A stretch of DNA of 64,000 nt from contig NZ_APHJ01000039.1 of the NCBI RefSeq assembly GCF_000403785.1, positions 140,387 through 204,386 of the forward strand, read 5' to 3'. The stretch comes from Gillisia sp. CAL575. GTDB lineage: Bacteria; Bacteroidota; Bacteroidia; Flavobacteriales; Flavobacteriaceae. Positions 8,920 to 17,662 of the stretch are shown here, piece after piece. Each line of letters begins with the position of its first letter. Within the stretch, counting starts at the first letter, position 1. The notes below the pieces were generated by a model. It made no database searches, was not told the origin of the DNA, and worked only from the letters and a program-made list of their open reading frames with translations. Both the position numbers and the translations under genes were made by a program.

Positions 8920-9471
8920 TTAATTTATAAAAAGCAATTGTGTGGAAATTGTTTGGTTTGGAGAAACCGTCACTATAAACAGTCCAGAATTTTCATCATC
9001 GGGTAAGTCTTTATATTTTTCATCTCTCATTATTGCATTTACAAATGCCGGGGTGGTATTGCTATGTCCAACAATTAAAACAGTTTTTCCTTTGGTTGTT
9101 TTCTGAAACTCTTGATCGTATAGGTTGTTGGGATCATAAATTTCTATTTCCAATTTATGTGACTCTGCAATAGGCTGTGCAGTTGACTTGGTTCTGTTAT
9201 AATTAGTGCTATAAACCATATCAAAAGGCACTTCTTTTAAAACCTCTGCCCATTTTTCAGCTCTTTTAATACCTGTTTCTGTTAGCTTTGGATCCTTCTC
9301 TGAAGCATCACTTCGATCTTTCTCTGCATGTCTTATAAGGTAGTATGTTGTATTATTTATATGCAATTTGGATTCTTCCACTTGTTTTAAGAGATGTTTA
9401 TCTGAGGATTCTGACTTCTGAAAATTGCAACTTGCTAAAAGTGTAAGAAGTATAAGAAAAAGATTTTTCAT
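8920..9471 (-). CDS. Histidine phosphatase superfamily lipoprotein
   Basis: This 183-residue protein has a lipoprotein signal ending LLASC (Cys15). The catalytic RHAE motif (Arg47, His48) starts the phosphoglycerate-mutase-like fold, TETGIKRAEKWA and YSTNYNRTKSTAQPIA follow, and VGHSNTTP supplies the second catalytic His. It is short, like SixA or phosphatase-type members rather than glycolytic mutases. With its lipid anchor it would act on phosphoesters outside the cytoplasm. The gene is 6 bases downstream of the phytase-like lipoprotein gene, so the two probably form an operon, which suggests phosphate scavenging as a shared role (inference). Confidence 0.85.
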   Translation of the reverse strand: MKNLFLILLTLLASCNFQKSESSDKHLLKQVEESKLHINNTTYYLIRHAEKDRSDASEKDPKLTETGIKRAEKWAEVLKEVPFDMVYSTNYNRTKSTAQPIAESHKLEIEIYDPNNLYDQEFQKTTKGKTVLIVGHSNTTPAFVNAIMRDEKYKDLPDDENSGLFIVTVSPNQTISTQLLFIN

Positions 9472-9477
9472 AAGATG

Positions 9478-10575
9478 CTATTTAAATATGACTTCCATTA
9501 AGATTACTTGATTCAGTTGTTTTCCCAATGTATTAAAATTATTGTCTGAAATTAGAATTAAGCTTTTGTTACCATTTGGAAGGTCGGGTCCAAAGGTCAT
9601 TCCTTCAATATTATCTATAATTCCATCAGTTAATTTCTTTTTAACAGATTTAAAATCGAATACCAACTCCTTAGTAGCTTTGATATATTTTTCTTTTCTA
9701 AGGCTTTTATAATTCAAGGAATTTGTGGCATTTTCAGAATTTACGTTAAATATCCGAACTGTATTTCCATAGCTACCATGCCCAGCAGAAAAAGCCCTTT
9801 CTAATACTAGAAATTGATGCGGCGCATATTGTATTAATTCTGTAAGTCCATTTACGGCGAAATACATCCATGGGATCTTAGAAATATTCTCTAGAGAAAT
9901 TACGAATTGATCATCAGCTTTACCAGATTCTTTGCTGTAATGTGTAATTCTTATTGGTGATCTGGTTGGAAATAACTTTGGTTTTGAACCATCTTTCGTA
10001 AGCGGAAGTTCCATGCCAACCCAAAAACCTTCATTTTTAAGGTCTTTAGTCAGGCCTTCAAATACACCATTATTTCTTGGTTGTTGTTTTCCTGTTGAAG
10101 TGAAATAACCTGGCAGCTCAAAGTTTTTTAGAAACTCTCCCTCTGAGTTTGCATAGAAAATTGAAGGTTTTTGATTTTGAGCAATAGCACCTTCACTGGT
10201 TAAAACAATATTACCTGAGACATTGTCCATCCTAATAGCTTCTAAATCTAAAGTATTCTCTTTTAAAAATCCTGAAGCTCTATTCAATTTTATTACTTCA
10301 GAAATAAGTATGGTGTCAATGAGTTTTTGTTTCAGTATAATTTCTGCTTTATAAATTCTCGGATTTCCAGGGTGATCACAAACCAGATAATAATTGTCAT
10401 TATAAAAATCTAGACCAGAGAGGCCACCAACTTTAGTCCCATCAACGATTAGATCTTTATTTATAATATAGTCGTCTAAGAATCGAAGCTCGATGTTCTC
10501 TGTGATAATTTTTTTTGAAGTTCCGCACCCAATTAGAGATAAGAGACAAATGCATAGTAATAGTGTTTTCTTCAT
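9478..10575 (-). CDS. Esterase-like activity of phytase family lipoprotein
   Basis: This 365-residue protein starts with a lipoprotein signal ending LIGC (Cys17). Its body fits the phytase-like beta-propeller family: GGLSGLDFYNDNYYLVCDHPG near the N-terminus, LDLEAIRMD with IVLTSEG, NGVFEGLTKD, a VLERAFSAGHGSYG segment and a closing DNIEGMTFG with LILISDNNF. Members are annotated as esterase-like proteins related to phytase; real substrates are mostly unknown. It lies first in a leftward pair with the histidine-phosphatase lipoprotein. The combination of two exported hydrolases of phosphoester-type families suggests joint use of phosphorylated substrates, but no catalytic test can be made from sequence. 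Confidence 0.8.
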   Translation of the reverse strand: MKKTLLLCICLLSLIGCGTSKKIITENIELRFLDDYIINKDLIVDGTKVGGLSGLDFYNDNYYLVCDHPGNPRIYKAEIILKQKLIDTILISEVIKLNRASGFLKENTLDLEAIRMDNVSGNIVLTSEGAIAQNQKPSIFYANSEGEFLKNFELPGYFTSTGKQQPRNNGVFEGLTKDLKNEGFWVGMELPLTKDGSKPKLFPTRSPIRITHYSKESGKADDQFVISLENISKIPWMYFAVNGLTELIQYAPHQFLVLERAFSAGHGSYGNTVRIFNVNSENATNSLNYKSLRKEKYIKATKELVFDFKSVKKKLTDGIIDNIEGMTFGPDLPNGNKSLILISDNNFNTLGKQLNQVILMEVIFK

Positions 10576-10668
10576 TTACTTGTGTAAAAAGTAAAAATAA
10601 CAAATCCTTAAGATAATAATAGGAGTTTCTTGACAGAATTCGGAATAACTAAAAGGTATATTTAAATA

Positions 10669-10679
10669 TTATTAACCAT
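10669..10679 (+). promoter_or_regulatory. Shared 5' leader motif TTATTAACCAT (csbD)
   Basis: The same 11-mer precedes the 37-residue peptide gene (14266-14276), and TTATTAACAAT precedes the AhpD-like gene at 41832. Each lies 13-20 bases before the ATG. It is a candidate translation or stability element of the 5' leader. Confidence 0.35.
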
Positions 10680-10692
10680 AAAAATCAATATT

Positions 10693-10878
10693 ATGAATAA
10701 TGACCAGATTGAAGGAAAATGGAAACAAGTTAAAGGTGAATTCAAACAAAAATATGGTAAACTAACAGATGACGATACTACCTATACAGAAGGTAAATTC
10801 GACGAAATGATGGGACGTTTGCAAGAAAAAACAGGTAAAACCAAAGAGGAATTACGTGATGAAATAGATAAGTGGTAG
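10693..10878 (+). CDS. CsbD-family stress protein
   Basis: This is a 61-residue hydrophilic protein with the CsbD signature: DQIEGKWKQVKGEFKQKYGKLTDDD followed, in a second helical unit, by EGKFDEMMGRLQEKTGKTKEEL. Family members are induced by general stress in many bacteria and their biochemical role is unknown. The length is normal for the family. The leader holds the TTATTAACCAT motif shared with another small hydrophilic protein gene at 14293, which hints at common control. The gene stands alone and shares a terminator with clpB, a heat-shock gene transcribed towards it. Confidence 0.9.
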   Translation: MNNDQIEGKWKQVKGEFKQKYGKLTDDDTTYTEGKFDEMMGRLQEKTGKTKEELRDEIDKW

Positions 10879-10900
10879 ATGATAGATCTCCATTTATTGG

Positions 10901-10937
10901 AAAAGGCTGCATATTTTATTAAGCAGCCTTTTTTTTA
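10901..10937. terminator. Bidirectional terminator between csbD and clpB
   Basis: GGCTGC and GCAGCC arms enclose an AT-rich loop, with AAAA on the left and eight Ts on the right. The T-run overlaps the clpB stop codon. Confidence 0.85.
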
Positions 10938-13544
10938 TACTTCACTATTAGCGAGTTCTTCCTGATTCCTGAACACTAGGGTGTCATCAAACTCATCTAG
11001 TAAAATTATACTTTCCGTTTTAATTCTTCCCGAAAGTATTTCCTTAGATAATTTATTTAGAACCTCTCTTTGAAGTACTCTTTTTACAGGTCGCGCTCCA
11101 TACTGAGGATCGAAGCCTTGTCTGGAAAGAAATTCTAATGCCTCATTGGTGGCATCTAAAATGATTCCTTGTTTTGATAGCATTTTTTTCAATCCTTTTA
11201 ATTGAAGCCCTACGATCTTTAAAATATCCTTTTTATTAAGTGGTGTAAAAAGAATGATATCATCTATTCTATTGATGAATTCTGGCCTTACGGTCTGTTT
11301 AAGTAAACCTAGAACTTCTACTTTGGCACTTTCCATCGCGGTATCCAGATCTTTAACAGTATCAAATTTCTCCTGAATAATACTGGAACCCATGTTGGAG
11401 GTCATAATTATAATTGTATTCTTAAAGTCGGCTAAACGCCCTTTATTATCTGTAAGTCTTCCTTCATCTAAAACCTGAAGCAGAATATTGAAAGTGTCTG
11501 GGTGCGCTTTTTCTATTTCATCTAGAAGAATTACAGAATATGGTTTTCTTCGAACGGCTTCCGTAAGTTGTCCTCCTTCCTCATAGCCTACATATCCCGG
11601 AGGTGCTCCAACTAAACGGCTTACAGAATGACGCTCCTGATATTCACTCATATCTATTCTGGTCATTGCAGACTCATCATCAAAAAGATATTCAGCCAAA
11701 GCTTTCGCTAATTCCGTTTTACCAACTCCAGTAGTTCCCAAAAACAAAAAGGTTCCAATGGGCTTTTTTTGATCCTGTAATCCGGCACGACTTCTTCTTA
11801 CAGCATCACTCACGGCTTGTATTGCTTCTTCTTGTCCAACAACCCGCTTATGTAATTCATCCTCCAGCTTCAGCAATTTTTCGCGATCACTTTGCAGCAT
11901 TTTGGTAACTGGAACTCCAGTCCATTTTGCAACTACTTCAGCAATATCTTCATAAGTAACTTCTTCTTTAATAAGAGTTTTGCTATCCTGATTGTCTTCT
12001 ACTTGTTTTTGAAGTTGCTCTAATTTCTCTTGAGCTTCCTTAATTTTGCCATATCTTATTTCTGCTACTTTACCGTAGTCTCCATCACGTTCAGCTCTTT
12101 CGGCCTCTAATTTGAAATGCTCGATGTCAGATTTAGCCAATTGAATATTATCTACAACCTCTTTTTCATTCTTCCAGCGGGCATTTAATTCGTTGCGTTC
12201 TTCTTTAAGATTAGCAAGATCTGCTGTGAGTATTCTTAATTTAGATTCATCGTTCTCTCTTTTGATCGCTTCTATTTCAATCTCCAATTGAGTCACTTTT
12301 CTGTCTAGAACATCCAACTCCTCAGGTTTAGAGTTTATCTCCATCCTGATCTTTGAAGCCGCCTCGTCCATTAGATCTATCGCCTTATCAGGTAAGAATC
12401 TATTGGTAATATAACGTTGAGAAAGCTCTACTGCAGCAATAATCGCTTCATCTTTGATGCGAACTTTGTGATGAGTTTCATATTTTTCTTTGATCCCTCT
12501 TAGAATGGAGATAGCACTTTCAGTATCCGGCTCATCTACGATCACTTTCTGGAAACGCCTTTCTAAAGCTTTATCCTTTTCAAAATACTTTTGATACTCA
12601 TCTAGGGTAGTAGCTCCAATTGCTCTTAACTCTCCACGAGCCAAGGCTGGCTTTAAAATATTTGCTGCATCCATAGCTCCTTGTCCGCCACCAGCGCCAA
12701 CCAGTGTGTGAATTTCATCTATAAATAGCACGATATCTCCTTCGCTTTCGGTAACCTCTTTAATCACCGCTTTTAAACGTTCTTCAAATTCTCCTTTATA
12801 TTTTGCTCCTGCAATTAAAGCTCCCATATCTAAAGAGAAAATCTGTTTGTTCTTTAAATTCTCCGGAATATCACCGTCTATAATTCTGTGTGCCAATCCT
12901 TCAGCAATCGCGGTTTTACCCACTCCTGGTTCTCCAACCAACATCGGATTATTTTTAGTTCTTCTAGATAATATTTGAAGTACTCTTCTAATCTCTTCAT
13001 CTCGGCCTATTACAGGATCCAGTTTTCCTTCTTCCGCTAGCTTATTAAGATTTTTTGCGTATTTATTTAAAGAATTATAAGTTTCTTCTGCGCTTTGTGA
13101 AGTAACTCGATCTCCTTTACGCAATTCTTCTATTGCTGCTCTAAGATTTTTTTCTGAAGCTCCTTGATCTTTTAAGATCTGTGCCACTTTACTAGAAGAT
13201 TTGTAGATAGCCAAAATGAGATGCTCTATAGAAACATACTCATCTTTCATTTTGTTAGCAATACTGCTGGCTTCATTTAAAGTGGTAGAAGCGGTTCTTG
13301 AGAACATCGTTTCTCCCCCAGTTACCTTTGGGAAACTTTCTAAAGTTTTATCTAAAATCTGGGTAAATAGTGCAACATTGATATTTAATTTCTTAAGAAG
13401 AAAGGGAGTTACATTTTCATCGACCAAAGTAATGGCTTTGAAAATATGTTCATTCTCTATTTGTTGATGACCCATTTCCTGAGCAAGTTGTTGTGCCTGC
13501 TGGATGGCCTCTTGTGACTTTATGGTAAAGTTATTTAAGTTCAT
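10935..13544 (-). CDS. clpB: ATP-dependent disaggregase ClpB
   Basis: This 869-residue protein has the whole ClpB plan: the N-terminal Clp repeat domain (about 1-145), the first AAA+ module with Walker A GEPGVGKT and LFIDEIHTL, the coiled-coil middle domain that distinguishes ClpB from ClpA/C (about 400-530, rich in Glu, Lys and Leu), the second module with [15 protein letters not shown] and [22 protein letters not shown], and the C-terminal D2-small domain. It extracts polypeptides from aggregates together with DnaK. There is no ClpP-binding loop. The leader upstream of the start (13545-13757) is AT-rich; I could not identify a CIRCE or other heat-shock operator. Confidence 0.96.
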   Translation of the reverse strand: MNLNNFTIKSQEAIQQAQQLAQEMGHQQIENEHIFKAITLVDENVTPFLLKKLNINVALFTQILDKTLESFPKVTGGETMFSRTASTTLNEASSIANKMKDEYVSIEHLILAIYKSSSKVAQILKDQGASEKNLRAAIEELRKGDRVTSQSAEETYNSLNKYAKNLNKLAEEGKLDPVIGRDEEIRRVLQILSRRTKNNPMLVGEPGVGKTAIAEGLAHRIIDGDIPENLKNKQIFSLDMGALIAGAKYKGEFEERLKAVIKEVTESEGDIVLFIDEIHTLVGAGGGQGAMDAANILKPALARGELRAIGATTLDEYQKYFEKDKALERRFQKVIVDEPDTESAISILRGIKEKYETHHKVRIKDEAIIAAVELSQRYITNRFLPDKAIDLMDEAASKIRMEINSKPEELDVLDRKVTQLEIEIEAIKRENDESKLRILTADLANLKEERNELNARWKNEKEVVDNIQLAKSDIEHFKLEAERAERDGDYGKVAEIRYGKIKEAQEKLEQLQKQVEDNQDSKTLIKEEVTYEDIAEVVAKWTGVPVTKMLQSDREKLLKLEDELHKRVVGQEEAIQAVSDAVRRSRAGLQDQKKPIGTFLFLGTTGVGKTELAKALAEYLFDDESAMTRIDMSEYQERHSVSRLVGAPPGYVGYEEGGQLTEAVRRKPYSVILLDEIEKAHPDTFNILLQVLDEGRLTDNKGRLADFKNTIIIMTSNMGSSIIQEKFDTVKDLDTAMESAKVEVLGLLKQTVRPEFINRIDDIILFTPLNKKDILKIVGLQLKGLKKMLSKQGIILDATNEALEFLSRQGFDPQYGARPVKRVLQREVLNKLSKEILSGRIKTESIILLDEFDDTLVFRNQEELANSEV

Positions 13545-13730
13545 AGCTTGTTTTTTTAATACAGAACTGAAATATCAAAGCATATACCAGTACATTAACG
13601 CTGTCAATATGACATATATTGCTGAGTTTGTGCAGACATTTTGTCTTTCTTAATAAACAATAATTTACGCATTTAGATTTCATTAGGTAAACTTTAATAC
13701 CAAGATGTATAAATTTATTTCTTGAAATCA

Positions 13731-13738
13731 TATTTTTG
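13731..13738 (+). promoter_or_regulatory. -7 promoter box of ytxJ
   Basis: TATTTTTG fits TAnnTTTG and ends 19 bases before the ATG at 13758. The -33 element is not clear. Confidence 0.45.
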
Positions 13739-13757
13739 TACACTAAAATAAAAATAT

Positions 13758-14150
13758 ATGGGATTTTTTGATAAAATGTTCAAGTCTGATAATGATAATG
13801 AGAAGCCAGAAAAGAATTCTGTGCCATGGATTCAGTTAATTACTATTGAAACATTAGAGGTAATAGCTGAAGATTCTTTTAATCAACCAATTGCTATTTT
13901 AAAACATTCTACCTCTTGTGGAATAAGCAGAATGGTATTAAGACAATTCGAGCAAAATTATAATCTTGATCCAGACTCTGTAAAATTATACTTCTTGGAT
14001 CTATTAAGCTATAGAGATATTTCCAATAAGATCGCATCAAGATTTAATGTTCCACATGAAAGTCCGCAATTGATAGTTATCAAAGATGGGAAAGTTATTT
14101 ATACTGCTTCGCACAGTGAGATTAATGTAGAAAAATTGAAAACACTTTAA
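13758..14150 (+). CDS. ytxJ: Monothiol bacilliredoxin-like protein YtxJ
   Basis: This 130-residue protein has a thioredoxin-like fold with a single active-site cysteine, Cys54, in HSTSCGISRMV. The conserved downstream strand PQLIVIKDGKVIYTASHSEI carries the expected pre-beta proline. This is the pattern of the YtxJ family, proposed bacilliredoxins that remove bacillithiol from mixed disulfides in the cytoplasm. The window also encodes BshB1, a bacillithiol biosynthesis enzyme, so the organism probably makes this thiol. The acidic and basic N-terminal 20 residues are a variable tail. The gene is monocistronic with its own -7 box. Confidence 0.85.
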   Translation: MGFFDKMFKSDNDNEKPEKNSVPWIQLITIETLEVIAEDSFNQPIAILKHSTSCGISRMVLRQFEQNYNLDPDSVKLYFLDLLSYRDISNKIASRFNVPHESPQLIVIKDGKVIYTASHSEINVEKLKTL

Positions 14151-14265
14151 TATTAATTTATAACTCTTAAAATTTTCTTTTGTAATACTTTAATAGGGGA
14201 GGTTAAAATTGTTATAATCTTTTATAAAAGAAAGGTTTACATCTGTATCTTCATACTATTATTAT

Positions 14266-14276
14266 TTATTAACCAT
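14266..14276 (+). promoter_or_regulatory. Shared 5' leader motif TTATTAACCAT (37-residue peptide)
   Basis: This is identical to the 11-mer before csbD and lies 16 bases before the peptide ATG at 14293. Confidence 0.35.
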
Positions 14277-14292
14277 TTAAATATATAGTATC

Positions 14293-14406
14293 ATGGAAAA
14301 TCAAAAAGATCAAAAGAAAGATCAAAAATCAACTCAGAAACCTGGAACTAAGAATAACCCAGAAACAGGAGGGCAAAAGAAAGATTCTCAGAGTACCAAA
14401 AAGTAA
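14293..14406 (+). CDS. 37-residue hydrophilin-like peptide
   Basis: ATG to TAA gives 37 residues made only of Glu, Asn, Gln, Lys, Asp, Ser, Thr, Pro and Gly after Met1; there is no aliphatic, aromatic or cysteine residue. Ten are Lys and six Gln, and three Gly residues give about 8 percent Gly, in line with hydrophilins. It must be disordered. Support for a real gene comes from three points. It has an isolated position with a strong terminator right after the stop. Its 5' leader shares an 11-mer with csbD. The composition would be unlikely for random AT-rich DNA, which normally encodes Ile, Leu and Phe. Function is unknown; desiccation or osmotic protection is a guess. Confidence 0.6.
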   Translation: MENQKDQKKDQKSTQKPGTKNNPETGGQKKDSQSTKK

Positions 14407-14430
14407 TTTAGGTTAATTGAATTGAAAGAA

Positions 14431-14467
14431 AAATGGCTATCTAACACTAATTAGATAGCCATTTTTT
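14431..14467. terminator. Bidirectional terminator between the small peptide gene and fahA
   Basis: ATGGCTATCTAA pairs with TTAGATAGCCAT across a short loop, with flanking A and T runs. It serves both convergent genes. Confidence 0.88.
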
Positions 14468-14483
14468 TATATGATTAAGAAAA

Positions 14484-15779
14484 TTATTTCTTCTTGGTTT
14501 GTGGTTCATAGACAGGTAAAAGTTTTGTGCTCACTTCTCCAAATCCTATTCTTCTATCTTTTCCTTCACAGTATCCGCGCATAATAACAGTATCATTATC
14601 TTGAATAAATTTACGTTCGCTACCATCTTTCAATTTTACGGGTTTTTCTCCTCTCCATGAAAGTTCAAGCATAGATCCATAAGAATCTGGTGTTGGTCCA
14701 GAAATAGTTCCAGAACCCATCATGTCTCCGGAATTTATAGGACATCCATTTACGGTATGATGAGCCAACTGCTGACTCATATTCCAGTACATATATTTGA
14801 AATTGGATTTCGAAATCGTTGTTTCTTCTTTATCTTCTGGCTGAAGTGCAACCTCTAAATTGATATTGAAACTTTTCTTTCCCTTATACTGAAGATATGG
14901 AAGTAATTCTTTTTCTGGCTCTGGACTTTTAGTTCTAAAAGGTTCTAATGCATCTAAAGTCACAATCCAAGGTGAAATTGAGGACGCAAAATTCTTAGCT
15001 AAAAATGGACCTAATGGCACATATTCCCATTTTTGAATATCTCTGGCGCTCCAATCATTAAACAAGACCATTCCAAAAATATAATCTTCAGCTTCATCTA
15101 TAGGAATTGGTTCCCCTAAAGGATTTCCATCTGTTGTAATAAAAGCCATTTCTAATTCAAAATCCACCAATTTAGATGGACCAAAAACAGGTTCTGAAGC
15201 ACCTGCTGGTAAAGTTTGACCCTGAGGCCTGTGTATTGGAATTCCACTTGGTATTATAGAAGAACTTCTTCCATGGTAACCCACAGGAATGTGCAGCCAG
15301 TTTGGTAGAAGCGCATTTTCTGGATCACGGAACATCGTTCCTACATTAGTAGCATGTTCTTTACTAGAATAGAAATCTGTATAATCTCCTACCTGAACCG
15401 GCAGTTGCATTTCAATTTCATCTAGTGTGAAAAGTACCGTATTTCGGTGATCTTCATTATCTTTTAGTTGTGGATTATTGGCGTCAAAAATATCTGCAAT
15501 TCGGTTTCTCACCAAACGCCAGGTCTTTTTACCATCAGATATAAAATCGTTTAAAGTATCTTGAAGAAAAATATCATCTGTAAGTGGAATCTCGTCAAAA
15601 TATCCTAATTGATGTAGGGCACCAAGATCAATGGCGTAATCACCAATTCTGGTTCCAATAGTAACAATATCATCTCTTGTTAAAAACACCCCGAACGGAA
15701 TGTTTTGAATTGGAAAATCTGTGTTACTTGGAATGTCCAGCCAGGTTTTTCTTTTAGGATCATTTGCTGTAATAGGCAT
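14484..15779 (-). CDS. fahA: Fumarylacetoacetase
   Basis: This 431-residue protein matches the full-length fumarylacetoacetate hydrolase: an SH3-like N-terminal domain (about 1-120) and the FAH catalytic domain with YTDFYSSKEHATNVGTMFR, YHGRSSSIIPSG, the metal-binding DFELEMAF, FNDWSARDIQKWE and the closing GSGTISGP segment. It cleaves fumarylacetoacetate to fumarate and acetoacetate, the last step of tyrosine/phenylalanine degradation. The other pathway genes (HmgA, Hpd) are not in the window. Together with the hut genes nearby it shows that aromatic and heterocyclic amino acids are used as carbon sources. It diverges from glyA with a 109-base spacer. Confidence 0.95.
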   Translation of the reverse strand: MPITANDPKRKTWLDIPSNTDFPIQNIPFGVFLTRDDIVTIGTRIGDYAIDLGALHQLGYFDEIPLTDDIFLQDTLNDFISDGKKTWRLVRNRIADIFDANNPQLKDNEDHRNTVLFTLDEIEMQLPVQVGDYTDFYSSKEHATNVGTMFRDPENALLPNWLHIPVGYHGRSSSIIPSGIPIHRPQGQTLPAGASEPVFGPSKLVDFELEMAFITTDGNPLGEPIPIDEAEDYIFGMVLFNDWSARDIQKWEYVPLGPFLAKNFASSISPWIVTLDALEPFRTKSPEPEKELLPYLQYKGKKSFNINLEVALQPEDKEETTISKSNFKYMYWNMSQQLAHHTVNGCPINSGDMMGSGTISGPTPDSYGSMLELSWRGEKPVKLKDGSERKFIQDNDTVIMRGYCEGKDRRIGFGEVSTKLLPVYEPQTKKK

Positions 15780-15854
15780 ATGTTATTTTGTTTTATTCTT
15801 AAATGTATTGATTTCAAAGTTATTATTTTCCAGCAATTAACCGATTGGAATTAT

Positions 15855-15862
15855 TACTTTTG
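15855..15862 (+). promoter_or_regulatory. -7 promoter box of glyA
   Basis: TACTTTTG fits TAnnTTTG and lies 26 bases before the ATG. A TTG at the expected -33 spacing is not present. Confidence 0.45.
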
Positions 15863-15888
15863 AGGAATATTTAACGTAAAAAATTAAC

Positions 15889-17163
15889 ATGCAACAAGAT
15901 ACACAAATTTTTGATCTGATAGAAGCTGAAAGAAACCGTCAATTGAATGGTTTAGAACTAATTGCTAGTGAGAATTTTGTGAGTGATCAGGTGCTTCAGG
16001 CAGCAGGATCTGTACTAACAAATAAATATGCCGAAGGTTATCCTGGGAAAAGATATTACGGAGGTTGTGAAATCGTAGATGAAGTTGAAACTTTAGCTAT
16101 CGAGCGATTAAAAGAACTTTTTAATGCCGAATATGCTAATGTGCAACCACATTCAGGTTCTCAGGCAAATACGGCAGTTTTCCATGCTTGTTTACAGCCA
16201 GGAGATAAATTTCTTGGTTTTGATCTTTCTCATGGGGGTCACCTTACACATGGTTCTCCTGTAAACTTTTCTGGAAGACTTTACACTCCTGTATTTTACG
16301 GGGTAGATAAGGAAACGGGATTGATAGATTATGATGCAGTTGCGGAGATCGCAGAAAGAGAAAAACCTAAAATGATCATTGCAGGAGCTTCTGCATATTC
16401 AAGAGAAATAGATTATAAAAGATTTAGAGAAATTGCAGACAGTGTTGGTGCCATTTTATTTGCAGATATCGCACATCCTGCAGGTCTTATTGCAAAAGGA
16501 CTTCTAGGAGATCCTTTACCTCATTGTCACGTGGTAACTTCTACAACACACAAAACCTTGCGCGGACCAAGAGGTGGAATTATTATGATGGGTAAAGATT
16601 TCGATAATCCGTTTGGATTGAAATTGAAAAACGGGAATCTTAAGAAGATGTCATCCTTATTGGATAGCGGAGTGTTTCCAGGAAACCAGGGAGGACCTTT
16701 AGAGCATATTATCGCAGCCAAAGCAGTGGCATTTGGAGAGGCTCTTACAGATGATTTCCTTCATTATATGGTACAGGTTAAGAAAAACGCAAAAGCATTA
16801 GCAGCAGCATTTGTGGCTAAAGACTATAATGTGATCTCTGGAGGAACAGATAATCACATGATGTTAATAGATCTTCGGAATAAAAACATCACAGGGAAAC
16901 AAGCTGAAGAAGCTTTAGGAATGGCAGAAATAACTGTAAACAAGAATATGGTGCCTTTTGATGATAAATCTCCTTTTGTTACTTCTGGTATTCGTATTGG
17001 AACTGCTGCAGTAACAACTCGCGGACTTAAAGAAGATGATATGACTAAGATCGTAGATCTTATAGATCGTGTGATCACGAATTTTGAAGATGATGCAGAA
17101 TTGATAAAAGTTGAAGCACAGGTTCTTGATATGATGCAGGATCTTCCACTTTTTAATGGATAA
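15889..17163 (+). CDS. glyA: Serine hydroxymethyltransferase
   Basis: This 424-residue PLP enzyme interconverts serine and glycine with tetrahydrofolate, the main source of one-carbon units. The PLP lysine is Lys222 in [15 protein letters not shown]. Other hallmarks are LIASENFVS near the N-terminus, [14 protein letters not shown], the [13 protein letters not shown] cofactor loop and [11 protein letters not shown]. The length is typical for the bacterial enzyme. It is transcribed alone from a -7 box 26 bases upstream of the start and ends at a hairpin with a T-run. I see no glycine riboswitch in the short leader. Confidence 0.97.
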   Translation: MQQDTQIFDLIEAERNRQLNGLELIASENFVSDQVLQAAGSVLTNKYAEGYPGKRYYGGCEIVDEVETLAIERLKELFNAEYANVQPHSGSQANTAVFHACLQPGDKFLGFDLSHGGHLTHGSPVNFSGRLYTPVFYGVDKETGLIDYDAVAEIAEREKPKMIIAGASAYSREIDYKRFREIADSVGAILFADIAHPAGLIAKGLLGDPLPHCHVVTSTTHKTLRGPRGGIIMMGKDFDNPFGLKLKNGNLKKMSSLLDSGVFPGNQGGPLEHIIAAKAVAFGEALTDDFLHYMVQVKKNAKALAAAFVAKDYNVISGGTDNHMMLIDLRNKNITGKQAEEALGMAEITVNKNMVPFDDKSPFVTSGIRIGTAAVTTRGLKEDDMTKIVDLIDRVITNFEDDAELIKVEAQVLDMMQDLPLFNG

Positions 17164-17187
17164 TCTTCTGTTAAATAAATCATTCAT

Positions 17188-17221
17188 AAAAAGGGCTTCT
17201 CATTTAGATTTGCCCTTTTTT
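17188..17221 (+). terminator. Terminator after glyA
   Basis: AAAAAGGGC pairs with GCCCTTTTTT across a 15-base loop, ending in a T-run, 25 bases after the stop codon. Confidence 0.75.
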
Positions 17222-17256
17222 AATTTTAAAGCAGCACCTAATAATCAAAATTAATT

Positions 17257-17652
17257 TTGGGATTCTTTCAAAAATTAAAGGAAAAAGTAAAGCAATTAAA
17301 ATCTGAAATTCAGGTGTTAAGTATTGCATATTTAGATCCTCGAACTCCTTGGGCTGCTAAACTATTAATAGGAATTACAGTGGGATATTTATTAAGTCCT
17401 ATAGATCTAATCCCAGACTTTATTCCCGTTTTAGGTATTCTAGATGATTTAATTCTAGTGCCGCTATTAATAACGGCATCCATAAAACTGATTCCGGAAA
17501 TTGTAATTACTGATGCTAGGTCAACAGCTCTTAAAAATCCAAAAAGGATGAAAAAGAACAATTATATTGTTGCTTTTTTCATCCTTTTAATATGGTTAAT
17601 ACTGATTTACTCCTTGTATTCATATTTCAAAGGAAGGACCAGTTATTTTTAA
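17257..17652 (+). CDS. DUF1232 (YkvA-like) membrane protein
   Basis: This 131-residue protein has the DUF1232 core: DPRTPWAAKLLIGITVGYLLSPIDLIPDFIPVLG, a hydrophobic hairpin with the conserved SPIDLIPD motif, followed by a second hydrophobic segment (ILVPLLITASIKLIP) and a C-terminal transmembrane helix. It is an inner-membrane protein of unknown function. The start is TTG: the frame has a stop 15 bases upstream and no ATG before the conserved MGFFQKLKEKVKQL-type N-terminus, so TTG (or the ATT just before it) must be used. It converges with the MBL-fold lipoprotein gene with a 10-base gap. Confidence 0.8.
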   Translation: MGFFQKLKEKVKQLKSEIQVLSIAYLDPRTPWAAKLLIGITVGYLLSPIDLIPDFIPVLGILDDLILVPLLITASIKLIPEIVITDARSTALKNPKRMKKNNYIVAFFILLIWLILIYSLYSYFKGRTSYF

Positions 17653-17662
17653 TCTTAGGTTG

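Noticed and set aside
13531..13743. 70-codon minus-strand frame upstream of clpB
   Set aside because: It has low-complexity AT-driven composition, overlaps the clpB start and the ytxJ promoter box, and shows no family resemblance.
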